From Collybia mongolica (lineage: Eukaryota > Basidiomycota > Agaricomycetes > Agaricales > Clitocybaceae), in contig JAAXNY010000001.1 in the NCBI GenBank assembly GCA_013420905.1, positions 4,092,001-4,156,000 on the forward strand: a stretch of DNA of 64,000 bases, read 5' to 3'. Each line of letters starts with the position of its first letter. Within the stretch, counting starts at the first letter, position 1. The translations under genes were made by a program, and so were the position numbers. Shown in pieces: positions 12,401-23,224 of the stretch. The notes below the pieces were generated by a model. That model saw only the letters and a list, made by a program, of their open reading frames with translations, made no database searches and was not told where the DNA came from.

Positions 12401-14751
12401 GCCTCGTCCCTTCACCATCAAAGACACACCGTAGCTCCTCCCCATCTGTGGTCCCAGCACCCCCGATACCGAACCCGCCGCTTTTTCGTCCGTTCGCCCT
12501 CTCCACACACTTCTTCGCTTCCTCATGCGTCCCAAAGCGGATGAACACGATTCCGAGCGCGCTGCCATTCGCCTTATCGATCTGGGGCTCGAATTGGGAC
12601 AAGGTACCGTATGACGAGAAGTGCCGGCGAATCGCATGTGTCGGTGTCAAGGGTGGAATGTTGGTGATCAGCACGGCGGTCGGGGGCGGAGGGCCTGTCG
12701 AGTTTTCATCATACTAAAACAATGAAAAAAAAACAAGTCAGTGCAGGAATGCAAAGGAGTTTGGTGAAGGAAGATTCGATAGACCACGAGAAAAAGATCC
12801 AAGGACGACTGTAGGAGAATTTCAACGAGACGCACCTCGTATTTGACCTCATGAAACTCCGACCGTCCCGGCCTCAGACTCTGCATTTTCTTAAAACCCG
12901 GCACCTTCCTCGGATCCCTAATAATCAGCGGCTCTTCATCCCGTACCACTCCCGGTTCCTTGGCCGCCTCGTGACTCTCCGTCCCGCGTCCCACAACCTC
13001 GCCCTCAAACCTAAACAACTGTTCCTTCCCCTCGCCCTTCCCCTTTATCCGCTCCTGCACCACCGCTGCACTCGGCGCGTGTTTCCGCACGTGCTCAATC
13101 AAGCCACGATAATATGCTGGCGTCCGGCCATTGATCGTATTCTGCGTGTAGTGATTATACGAGTGCGAATGCTTATCAGTGGGCATGGAAGATAGAGGAG
13201 AGGGTGTCAGCGCTCCGTCGACGGCATGATCGTAGAGGAGCTTGAACGGACGCTGTGATGGGTAAGCGGAGCGCGGGGGCGGCCATGCTGGTAACGGCGG
13301 AAGAGAATAAAGCTTGGCCGGAGAGGGCGGCCGTGGGGTCGGAAGCTTTTCCTGTTCTTGAGAAGGCTGCTGTGGAGGAGATACAGTGACAGTAGGGGTG
13401 GGTGGTGGAGGTGGCAGCAGTGGTTGTGTTTTAGGTGGTGGGGGTAAGGGGGAAGGCAGAGCAGGTGTCGTTGGCCGCGACCTTGCAAGAGGGTCTGGTA
13501 TTGATAGGCGGGGGCTTTTGGGTCGTGGGTGATCGACTGGTGTGGGGGGGAGCGTACTCGAAGGCGGTGGTGGAGGAGGGGACGCTTCATCTAGGGGCGG
13601 CGGTGGTGGTGGCGGCGTTGATGATGGCGGCGGCGGAGGCGGAGGTAGATTATCTGAAGGCGGAGGAGGTGGTGATTTCAAAGGAGATGGAGGCGGAGGC
13701 GAGGGCTGACTGAAGGATGCAGGGGGCGGAGACAGTGGACGCGGAGTTAGATGCGGTCGTCGGGGTGGCATGGTGATAGATATAGGCGAAGATGGAGGCG
13801 GGGGACACGGAGGTGGACTGCTAGGTGGTGGTGGTGGTGGTGGCGGTTTTTCCACCGGTGGAGGTGGTACTGCTGGGGGTGGTGGAATCTCGTCCGCTGT
13901 AGGTGGCGGAGGCATGGGTGGTGGTGGTTGGGATGGAGGTGGTGGGGGTGGTGGATCATAGTTTGGTGGTGGAGGCGGTGGGGGAGGATCAGTAGGGGAA
14001 GGTACGGGTGGTGGCGCTAGAGGCGCTGGGTGATCCCTAGGAATTGTACGGGGTTGAAATGGCGATTGAAAGGTGGGTTTTTCTCGAGCCAAAGCTGCTG
14101 CAGATTTGGCAGATGCTATCGGTATGGATATTGCTGCCCTACTCCCCCCTGCACTGCTGCTACTCGCGATGCTCGTAGTTACGACAGGACTAGCGCTGTT
14201 GCTGCTGCTGCTGCTTGCATTCCCGTTCGCGTTCGAATCATGCCAACCATTCGGTTGAGAATGTGATGATGGCCACGCCTAGAAAATAAAACACGAAAGA
14301 GGAAATTGAATACACGTCTTCGATTTCCACAGATGAATGATTTCCATACCGAAGGACCAGAACGCCCAGCCACGGGGCCCTTGTCCGGGTTTTTTCCCTT
14401 GATCGAGATTGGGTGTCGATTACTTTGGAGGCCGTGAGGACCACTTGGTATACCAGGACCCAAGTTGCCATGTCCGTTTACCAAGTGTTTCGGGCCTGGA
14501 GGTGGTTGTCGGCCGTTCAAGCTACGGGGTCCTGTTGGTGGGGCAGCACCTATCCGACTGTTAGAAGGAGAAGTGAGAGATGTTGGGGAAACTCGTTGTT
14601 GTTGAACAGACGAGGAGGAGGAAGAGGAAGGTGGGTGAATCTGCTGCTGCTGTTGTGGTTGTTGGAGGTGCTGATGGTTGACATGGGGCGCAGATGGTGG
14701 CAGAGAGCCCAGAAGAGCTCTCGGGCCTCTTGGAGGGGCCTTGCCCGACAT
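9411..14751 (-). CDS. SET1: SET1, histone H3 lysine-4 methyltransferase of the COMPASS complex
   Basis: Six exons (14751-14350, 14278-12836, 12713-11358, 11294-9712, 9659-9538, 9487-9411) join in phase to 1,660 residues. In order they encode: a disordered N-terminus with Gln/Ser runs; a very long proline-rich stretch (13300-14040); an RRM-like fold beginning [11 protein letters not shown]; an Arg-Asp repeat tract (about 11760-11920); a second RRM-like segment ending [11 protein letters not shown]; acidic and Lys-rich low complexity; N-SET; the SET domain ([40 protein letters not shown]); and the Cys-rich post-SET end [13 protein letters not shown]. The NHSCDPNC motif and the post-SET cysteines needed for catalysis are present. 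Other SET families lack the RRM plus N-SET plus SET order, so the SET1 call is firm. The start is the first ATG of the open exon. Confidence 0.95.
11760..11925 (-). repeat. Arg-Asp dipeptide repeat tract inside SET1
   Basis: The coding strand carries imperfect CGGGAT/CGAGAC-type units that encode alternating Arg and Asp with occasional Glu, Trp and Ser. The tract lies between the first and second RRM-like segments. Such mixed-charge repeats are common in nuclear RNA-associated proteins, so a role in condensate or RNA interaction is inference. Confidence 0.8.
13300..14040 (-). repeat. Proline-rich low-complexity tract inside SET1
   Basis: Read on the coding strand, runs of CCx codons give many blocks of four to eight prolines separated by Ser, Thr, Asp or Leu. 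On the plus strand the same DNA is a GGT/GGA-rich tract. It creates long open frames in other phases that are not genes. Confidence 0.85.
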
Positions 14752-15051
14752 TCAAGTCGAGCAGGGAGGAAGAGGAAGGGGAAGTGGGGAAAAGGAAAAG
14801 AGCAGTGGCTGGGATTCAGGGACTGAAATGGTCGACTGATCACGGCGTGGCACAATCCTCCGCCAAACCAAAACGCTCTCACGCTACATTCCTTCCATCC
14901 CATTGTCCTCTTTACTCTCTTCTTCATTCTCCTGCTATTATACCACATATTCTCAATCCTTTTCCTTTTTCTTTCTTTCTTTTTACGACCCCCTTCCACC
15001 CTCAACCTGCCTCAGCCCGTATACACGACCGACACCGTCATCCAAATCACA

Positions 15052-15134
15052 AGCAGCATGGCGCAGTTGGAAGCGCGCGGGGCCCATAGTCTTGTGCTAC
15101 CCCGAGGTCACTTGATCGAAACAAGTTGCTGCTA
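15052..15134 (+). tRNA. Initiator tRNA-Met (CAT) with a 10-nt intron
   Basis: The ends AGCAGCA and TGCTGCT pair perfectly as the 7-bp acceptor stem, followed by discriminator A. D-stem GCGC/GCGC, anticodon stem CGGGG/CCCCG and T-stem ACTTG/CAAGT all close. The anticodon loop reads CCCATA-A around CAT once a 10-nt insert after A37 is removed. The T-loop is ATCGAAA, with A54 and A60 as in eukaryotic initiators rather than the usual TTCRANN. Position 33 is C, which also occurs in some eukaryotic initiator tRNAs. A five-T Pol III terminator follows at about 15145-15149. The gene lies about 300 bp upstream of SET1 in the opposite orientation. Confidence 0.92.
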
Positions 15135-15144
15135 TCCTCCATCC

Positions 15145-15149
15145 TTTTT
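15145..15149 (+). terminator. Pol III terminator of the tRNA gene
   Basis: A run of five T residues starts 11 bases after the mature 3' end of the tRNA. This is the standard length and position for RNA polymerase III termination. Confidence 0.75.
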
Positions 15150-16011
15150 AACCTTCCAGACACGATACTCGCACAGCCTCAATACCACACCACGGACCCC
15201 AAGACGACCCTGCCGCCCCCAGCCTTGCTTTCTCCCCCCACATCAGGACTCATTAACGATTGCCCGATTGCCCCAGATTCTGCCAAATGTCCTCATACCA
15301 AGCGCTTTCGTTTAAAGAATGAAAAAGCCCGTTTATGAAAGGGCTCTGCGCTGTTGGCTGGTGTTGGTTTCGGATCGGATTGATGGCTTCGACTCCCTCG
15401 GCCCGAGGACTCGATCCCGTATATATCTTTGTTTCCAGCTGTACAAAGTACCATACATACTATGTGAGCACACGTCTTCATTCATTGCGATTCGATGATT
15501 GGGCTGGCCCATCTCGCCTTGTGTACCGGCTGCCATTCAGGAATTCAAACATGGGGAAAAAACTCGCTGTAGGAACCACGAACACATTGAGAACATGCTC
15601 GGACTACGTAAGGCGTTGGAATGGTGAATATACAATTGGTATCTAGTGGGGAGACCAAGTGGACCAGCTCGGCCATGAATTTGTTCTGATGTAGGTAGGT
15701 ACAAGATGTGGTAAATGTCTATGATGTGCATGGATGACGAGATGTTGAAATGTGCTGGAGAATCTATAGCAAGAGAGTAAGTAATGCGACGAGGGAAGGA
15801 CGTAACCAGGGTTCAATGTATGATGAATGCAAGGGAACCCGGTGCCAACTAGACATGAACAGCGCGTGGGGAGTTCGTGAAAATGATGCAAATGAATGGG
15901 AGAGGAGCAGGACATGATAGCAACGTGCAGGGGCGCGAAATGGACAGCAAGACGATGCAAAGGACGTGACGGGGTCGTGAAGAAGGGCAAGAGAGCGCCC
16001 CAAAACAAGAT
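15150..16011. other. No gene recognised
   Basis: Only short frames without family features are present. The stretch separates the tRNA gene from the 3' end of the unknown gene at 16012. Confidence 0.4.
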
Positions 16012-17070
16012 TCACAAAGCCCGCAGTGCCTGAAGAATATTCTCGTAATTCGATTCCTCCCAGCGCCGGCCCCCTTTTTCGCGTACCCACCTCCGGCTCT
16101 CTCGGCGATTCATCGTTCGACACTCTCCACCGTCCACGAAATCCCACTCATACACCTCGTCCTCCTCGCTCACAACACTGCTCCGGTCACTGGCCGCATC
16201 ATCAGGAATACTAAGAATTTTTCCAACAGTAATCGCGGCGCGCAGGTATATCGAGTCGACGCCGAGCTTCTGGAGTCGCTCCAAACTCTGGTGTCGCGAG
16301 GTGACCTGGATTATGGGGACCGCTTCGTCAGGGATGCACTCGCCAAGGTGGCGCCGGAGCTTGGACATCCGCTTTTGCTTGGCGGTATAGGGCGTGGGGG
16401 GCTGGGGTGTCGCGGGTGACCCTGTATCTGCTTCCACCTCATCGGGTGGTGGCGGTTTTAACACTTCCGCATCTGTGACAAGTCGAGGCAACGTGGGTCT
16501 AGTGGGTGGCGCGTTAGAAGGCGACACAAGCCTGACACTCGGGACTGCTGCGACACTGAGTACCGGTGTGGTGGAAATTGTCGTTGCCACCACGTTTTGA
16601 TGTTGTACTGAAAACAGAGGAACGTCGGTGACATCAGGTTGTGAAGGACCAGCAGGAGGCGATGGGAGGGGACGAATCACCCGAAGAGTTGGATAATTGT
16701 GAGGGCAAAATTCAGTGTAACAAGGCGGCGTTGTAGTTGGGATCGGGGGTAATGGCCTCACACCTTTCGGACGCGTATTCATGACTGTAGTAGCTTCGAT
16801 GCCTGTGCGCACCGACCCCAGGTCAAGGTTAGATGCAGAGCGCCGTAGATCCCGGGATGAAGAAACCAGACAGTCGTTGGATTGTATGGTGTGACCCTTC
16901 ACTAGCTTCACTGACGAGCGCGAAGTGGGTGATGGATCGCGCAACCCTCGCACGGAGCGTTGTCGATGCAGTGGGCTCAGTGTCGCGATATCTGAGCGTG
17001 TGTGGAAGGTAGGCATCGCAAGCCTTATCGTCTTAAATCGAGGAGTTTGAGCGGAGGAAAGGCAAGGCAC
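16012..17070 (-). CDS. Uncharacterised single-exon protein, basidiomycete-type
   Basis: This is a 352-residue intronless frame, unusual among the heavily split genes here. The first 220 residues are Ser/Thr/Pro/Arg-rich and probably disordered. The last 130 residues look ordered: KQKRMSKLRRHLGECIPDE, then a Leu-rich segment with LGVDSIYLRAAITVGKIL, an acidic stretch (SEEDEVYEWDFVD) and a basic Trp-containing end (SRRWVREKGGRRWEE, then YENILQALRAL). I recall similar C-termini in predicted Agaricomycete proteins but cannot name a function. There is no signal peptide or membrane segment. The start could also be the internal Met at residue 19. Confidence 0.7.
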   Translation of the reverse strand: MPCLSSAQTPRFKTIRLAMPTFHTRSDIATLSPLHRQRSVRGLRDPSPTSRSSVKLVKGHTIQSNDCLVSSSRDLRRSASNLDLGSVRTGIEATTVMNTRPKGVRPLPPIPTTTPPCYTEFCPHNYPTLRVIRPLPSPPAGPSQPDVTDVPLFSVQHQNVVATTISTTPVLSVAAVPSVRLVSPSNAPPTRPTLPRLVTDAEVLKPPPPDEVEADTGSPATPQPPTPYTAKQKRMSKLRRHLGECIPDEAVPIIQVTSRHQSLERLQKLGVDSIYLRAAITVGKILSIPDDAASDRSSVVSEEDEVYEWDFVDGGECRTMNRRESRRWVREKGGRRWEESNYENILQALRAL

Positions 17071-17782
17071 GACATATTAAAGTTGGTCTTATGAGAAAAT
17101 GAATACCTCGTGTCGGTGCGTGTCCGCCGACTCGAGGCTGCGTCACGAAGGGTCAAGAACGTAACGGGAAAAAATTAAATAGCCCAGTTGAGGACGGACC
17201 TCTCGACATAACGTGCTAAATGACCACCGACCCTGAAATGTCAACATGTCAAGTTGTCAGTCCTTGGTTACCAACGACGAAGACAGACTAGAATTTTAAT
17301 TCAAACCCAAGAGATAAAGATTTGTATGAGAATCCATGGATTAGAGAAGCACCAAGATTCATTCAAAAGGTCGACTTCCATGCGATAGCCTGTCAGAAAT
17401 GAAACCGACGAGCGTGTTATATAAAGTTTGCAGCTCGTGATCGCCGTCGATGATCTTTATCACCATGTCGTACATATAAAGGGGAGATATATATATATAG
17501 CCTTGGAGAAAAAACGGCCATCCTCGCACACACGATTGTGTTACGATAAATCCATGACTCGGGGACAAATTCATTTTGTATACAGCAGAGGCATCACATT
17601 GAGGAAAAAAAGAAATAACATTCCCGAATCCATCTCCGTAGATCCGCGGCACCTGTTGCATCCCAGTAACAACATATGGATCACACCTACGGTATCACAG
17701 ACAAAATTGCGGGGTGGGATTTGATCTGACTGGTGTACAGGGATAACTGAACTATATGTTCTCCAAAACCGAAATACGCCCA
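17071..17782. other. No gene recognised
   Basis: This stretch lies upstream of the unknown gene on one side and downstream of the S41 protease on the other. A short TA-dinucleotide run occurs near 17487-17499. No other structure was seen. Confidence 0.4.
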
Positions 17783-20715
17783 TTAAGCAAATAATTTGCT
17801 CGCACTGAGATGAATGCGTCAAGTTAATGGGTCTTCACTGCGAGGTCCTTAAACTTACGCAAATGACCACAAGTTCTGAGGATTGTTGTAGGTATCCTTG
17901 GTGTAAGGGAACCGGACTGTAACGCCTCTTGTGTCACATCAAACCAGAGAGTTGTCACAATTATTACTCACACAGAGGTAACTCAGACAAGTATGCTTGG
18001 TGCGAATATTAATGTGGATGTCACTCAGGGATAATCCTTACTATCTCACCAATGGGAACATTCTCGTCAAAGAAACTCCAAGCTGGTCAGACCACACAAT
18101 CAGCAGGATCATTGACGGTGTGTTTACAGAAACATACCCGTTCTCCAGTTATGCCTAGAATGGCGTTTAGTTCACCAACTCTAGTTGAGGTTGATTCGAA
18201 GTTATCTCACCGAAAATTTCCTGAGACCAATCTAACACATGTCGTCATGAGCAGTTACTTGATATTTATCGATCAACTCAACTACTCACAGGTCGGGAGG
18301 CGCCAGAGGATCCTGCAAGTGGATGTCAATCAATTGCTCCAAGTGATAAAATCGGACAATTACCCCTTTCACACCTGCAGTCTTAATCTCAGTATCAAGG
18401 TCTGCCCATTCGAGGACCTGATTTCCCGCCATTCCTGTTCATTCTGAAGTCAAAAAAAAAACGCCCCATGATCTAGTAGTGATAGTTGTATGCACCCTTG
18501 AATTCCATCTTTCCTCCTGGCTTCCCCCCGAAGACAGCAATCTTGGTCTTGTGTTGTTCATTCATCAATGTGCTGAACATAGCACACGTCGAGGCGCAGT
18601 TTCCATTATTGACTATGAACGAAAGTCGTATCGTTTCAGCAGGACGAGGAAAAATCCGAAAGCCAGAACAAACCAATGGCAACTTTGCTAAAAACGTGCA
18701 TTCAGCCGTGTAAAGATTGTGAACGGGATTTGACATACTTGAGATCAAACGGCGGTGTGGCGGGAACTGGTTGCGAGAAAAACAGATCACACGTGTCCTA
18801 CAAGTGGTAGATCAGTACTACGACGATGCTTATTTTCGGAGGAAAAGAAGTATACGTGGAATCGCTGGGAAGTGGGGTCACTACGCCCATTGACAGTAAA
18901 TGGTGCCGAGGGATCAATATAGTTGAAATCCGCAGCTATCTGAGTCCCGTTCAAAAAGGCGTCTAGGACAACAAGTGAGAGTCCGATGCTTATCCTGAAA
19001 TTGTAAACTTAACAATTATCGCCGGTGTAGAATGTAAAGAAATCATTCAACCCGAGTTCGATATCGGCCGCTACGATTTTCTGAGCCAATGGATTAGCTC
19101 GGACGGTTGAAACAAATCCTCTACATCAATATGAAATAAACTGTATGTACGACCAAGGGAAGCACTCACGGGTAACCAAAATTCGATCCGGAGAGGTATT
19201 GATGGAGGAACTGGCCGAGGCATACAAAACCACCTATTTCAAACCCACATGAACTAAAACGGGGATCTTCGCTTGTGACGACAACAAACCTCCATTATTT
19301 GTTAGATCAATCAGAAGTTGGGTAACTCCCGCAGCTTTGAATGAATTGATGGCAGCGACGGTGTCAGCTTGGAAGCCGTCAAAATCCCCTCCAAATGAAC
19401 CAACAAACATCTAGCGTGGTCGTTAAGGTAAGCATCACTGGTGTGGGAGTCAGACACCCACTACTCCAGCCTTCTTGTCAGGGAGTATGAACGACTTAAT
19501 AACTCCGCCGCTTCCAGCGACAGGAGGGAGGTTGGGCTGGAAACGAGGAGGGAGGTCGATTGCACTGTTATTGGATTTGTCGATGATATCGGCTTTCGCG
19601 AGTCGTCGAGCTGGTTTAACGAAGGATTTCAAGTCCACACCATTGGTGAATTCATTGACAGCACAGTTGCTTGCCCAGCTGTTTATGTGTTATTATTAGA
19701 TCACTTTGTTTAAATGAATGGGGGTGTGATGGCGACATACAACGAAGCCCCGTCAGTGAAAGGAAGTCCTAAGTAGTTGGCGAGGTACGGAATAGTGACG
19801 GTTTCTACTCGGGTCGAATTGACGGGTATTAATTTGAGAGTTAATGAGGTTTGAGCAACACCAGTCGGCCCAGCGAGGTCGCCTAACCGCTGAGAGAACG
19901 TAGTTCCAGAGATTCGGTAACTCGTAAACACCGAATTCACGCGAACTCCATGATCTAAGTAGTTTCCAGAGACTGTAGTCGCGATGTGGTCAACATAGTC
20001 GTAGGGATCCTGGCCTTCTATCCGAATAACCTTGGCACCTGCAAGCCGCTTCCAGTTAAAGCCAATGCTATCGAAGTAGCCAGTAAAGTCTGGTCCCAGT
20101 TGGGAAAGGAACTCGACTGAATCAAAAGCAACATAAACTCCTTGACTTCCACCTTCTTCGATGGTTATGACAGGCGCAGGTAAGATGTTCTGGAATAAAG
20201 TATAGCAGTCCGGGAACCATCCTGACGGAAATAGTTAGAGGAGTTGGATGTTGGTCAGGTTTGGTTTGGGGTGTGTGCGTACTGGTATGGCCGTCGTTCA
20301 GCTGTGTCGTAAAATCGTACAAATCTTTGTTAAAGTCATAATCTGTCTATAAAATCGCTGTCGTCAGCCTTCGATATGGGTATTGGTTGAAAGGGTCATT
20401 CAATACACTGTATGTTGTGCTGTTGATCTTAGCAAGCACCGCTCTTATGTTGACAGTGGACTCTTGGAATGGAGCAGGCGACTTGAGATAATAGTCCTCG
20501 AATGTGAAAAAGTCGAAGACGCGCGCGATGTTGGTGAGAACATTCTGGCGCAGAGTCTCGTTAAAAGGGAAGGATTTCTCGCACGCTAGGGCATCAGCCG
20601 GAGGTACAAACGTCTTCCCTGCTATCTTGACACATGGGTCGGTAGCAGTGGGAACAGCCAAGCCATGTAGGGGAAATATAAGCGTCGCAACAAGGAGACG
20701 CGAAAGAGACGCCAT
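17783..20715 (-). CDS. Secreted S41-family (CPSP-type) serine protease homologue
   Basis: Joined exons give a protein that begins with a signal peptide (MASLSRLLVATLIFPLHGLA) and continues with DPCVKIAGK. The family landmarks follow: LYDFTTQLNDGHTRWFPDCY, EEGGSQGVYVAF, a PDZ-like middle, then GSFGGDFDGFQAD, LIDLTNNGGG and VCLGQFLHQY. Further on come NNGNCASTCAMFSTLM, FGGKPG, MAGNQVLEW, SGNFRHNWRTAWSF and RFPYTKDTYNNPQNLW, ending AASKLFA. These match the large fungal peptidase S41 proteins. Catalysis by the Ser in NGNCASTCAM is inferred from the family (Ser in a G/N-x-A-S context). About 18 introns cut the gene, and several exons are tiny (14 nt at 18674-18687, 17 nt at 18138-18154). The protein should be secreted; substrates are unknown. 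The model covers every expected block without a frameshift. Confidence 0.85.
18674..18687 (-). other. 14-nt microexon of the S41 protease gene
   Basis: The segment lies between acceptor TTTTTAG and donor GTTTGT on the coding strand. It supplies Lys-Val-Ala-Ile, with split codons on both sides. Including it joins FDLN to VNNGNCAST and keeps the frame; skipping it would shift the frame before the presumed catalytic Ser. Confidence 0.65.
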
Positions 20716-21495
20716 CGCTGAGGGTACCCAGTGACAGAGTGAACAGGGGGGGTTTCTACATCTCTCAAGGCTTTAAAGCGCACTTCTACTAGCTTCTGTG
20801 TATTTGATGACATGGGTGCAAAGGCGGCTGTGAGCACATGCACTAGTACGCTGGTGAGAATAACGGGGAGCACTTAGGATATTTATACTTTCTGCCCACG
20901 AACCCAGCATGGCTGCACAGAGAGTATGACCTAGACACACATGTGGTACATTGAGGGGCCTGGGATACGCAACATTAGCGATAACTCATAGATGTAATTT
21001 TCGAGTTGTGAGCTCTACGTGTAAGAGTTGTTATTACGCGGTGATTATGTGCGGTGAATTTCATGCACATACTGGTAGGCTTTATGACGCGTAGGTGAAT
21101 GCATATGGTGTGTGATTTCGGCGTTGAAGATTTGAAATTGTTGACAACCCGAACATTGTTGATAGGCGAGCAAGAAACCGGCTGGAATATAATCGATCCA
21201 AAGTAATGGAACAGAACCACGTCGCATGACCTTAAAGATGCGACAGCACGCTTTCCGCGAGGTGCGTCCGAGCCCAGCTTTTGCCAAAGGATGCTTAAGT
21301 ATTTACTGGCGGGCCTACCTGTCGGAGAAACGCTGCTTCATAAAGACTCCAAAAATCCCGTTGATAGTACTTTGGGTTATAGAAACAGGCATAAGTAAAA
21401 ATATTCTTAGCTTGTACTGTCGACAATCGCCTGTTGACATTCCCATGAATCGTTGTATTATCTGGATAGATTTGCCAAAGATGGCGATATATCTT
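20716..21495. other. No gene recognised; upstream of the S41 protease
   Basis: On the minus strand GTATAAATA lies near 20883-20891, about 170 bp upstream of the protease start. It could be its TATA box. Nothing else is recognisable. Confidence 0.35.
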
Positions 21496-23224
21496 CTATA
21501 GATTAGCTCTTAACACTGCATATTCTAATTGCAGGAAATTCCTAATCTCGCGGGCTGCATAAAAAGCGATAAGGCAACACACAGCCACGTGTTGAGAAAG
21601 CCACGCACCCAATACTTTAGGTTCCTCTTGAGGTATCTATATATCATCCCCATTCATGTCTTGAAAAAGCATAGATCCAAGCTGCCGAGACTTACCAAAT
21701 GACCTGCATTAGGGATCCGGACGTTGGAAGAATTCTTCGGGCGCACCCACACACGCTCTTGAGTTGAGCCAGGTGGACCAAACCTGCCGCAACCAACCCA
21801 TGAACACAGTTAAAATACTTTTCAGAAAAGATCGAAGTCAATAGCTCACTCTCCGGCTCCAGGTTTCCCTGGCATGATCCACTTCAACTTTATCCGCTCA
21901 TCTAGTTCCGGCAGGCGGTCGTATACTTCATACTCTGTATGAGTTTCGGAAAACACAATAGCTTCTTGTATGCCCGGCATTTTTAGCCTTACAATAGGCT
22001 TTCCATCCGAATCAGTGGAGGGGTATGTTCCACACTGAACGTATAATTTCAGTACTTCCGGATCCCACGCGTTGAAAAAAGAGTTTTTGCTAAGTGTCTG
22101 AAGTGCTTCGTCCCTAGAGAAGAGCAGGGTAGTCGATGGAATAGGTGCTGTAGAGAGAAAAATCGTACTGAGAAGGCCACGAATCACGGCGCATGAGAGC
22201 GCCAAGGACGAGTTGGGCAGCGGCGACACTCTCAACCGAAATATCAGGCTTGGGTTTGACAATCACGGGGTCGATCAATACCAACGAAGAGAATAAGGCC
22301 GGATGGGTTAATGCAGCCAAAGTGCTTATACAGGATCCGTGAGCAGATGAATTGAGCACGTCAGAGGAAGGCATACGATGTGCATCCCCCATAAGAATGA
22401 CCAACTGCTATGAATGTCCGGTGTTGGAAGCCGCGGAATTTACGACCCTCCGATTCAGTAGGTGATATGCGTTTCAGATGAGTAGGGAGGGAGGGCGCAG
22501 CCGCGGAGGAGGGCAAGAAATGGAGGAGGAAGTTTAGGATGTCTCGCGTGTTGTCCATCCAGTCAACTATTCATGATGTTAGCCAATAAATTCAACCCAA
22601 GGCGCAGGCCAGTTCTTGCTCACAGATGCCCGACAGAGACTCAGCATTAATCAAACATGCGTCGCCGTGCTGCACTGATTCCCAGGTCCACACTTCGTCA
22701 ATCAGAGGTTCCGCATCAGATTGGAGCAGATGTTGCAAAGTTGGTTCCCAAATCTGAATTTGTGAGTTAAATCGTGAACCCGATGACAAACGTCTACTTA
22801 CCTCCTTTGGAAACCCGTTTGCATGCGCGAAGAAGAGGGTCAAGCCCGTTGAATGTCGATTATGCAGATCCTTCCTCACATATCGATTTGCACAATTCCA
22901 CAGAACCTCAGGAATACCTTGTGGTTCCGTGGATACACGCAAATCACGAAGCTGTTGCCTGGTCTTATTGAAAAACGCCTGCCTTTCTGCTCTGGTGTAT
23001 GTTTCGGGTGGTGGTGCAGGGACCGGAGCATGTTGCGTAGTCCGTAGCTGTGTTGCAGGAAAGAGGTGCGTTGTTAACGTGTATTGCGCATCGAATGAGG
23101 GGCGGCGTGGCTGAGATGGTAGAGCTGGTAAAGACAGTGGTTCCGAAGGCTGTACAGGCAACAAAGTACGCGGCACAATACGCGGCCAGGTAAAGGGTGG
23201 AGGTCGGGGATACGACGGCAGCAT
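21496..23224 (-). CDS. Alpha/beta hydrolase-fold protein (AB hydrolase, PF12697-like)
   Basis: Multi-exon gene. Landmarks in order are a Pro-rich N-terminus; LTLFFAHANGFPKE (strand and oxyanion turn); WTWESVQHGDA; a helix with LLHFLPSS; the nucleophile elbow VGHSYGG with the catalytic Ser; LVLIDPVIVKP; and the late NAGHLIPQEEP, whose His is the likely catalytic base. The last exon ends at 21496 after a leucine-rich helix. The enzyme probably hydrolyses an ester or thioester, but the fold alone does not tell the substrate. No signal peptide is obvious, so a cytosolic or peroxisomal location is possible. Exon joins around 22100-22160 and 22560-22620 are less certain than the motifs. Confidence 0.85.

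Noticed and set aside
13747..14020. Trp/Gly/Arg-rich and His-rich frames
   Set aside because: They are other-phase readings of the SET1 proline-rich repeat tract.
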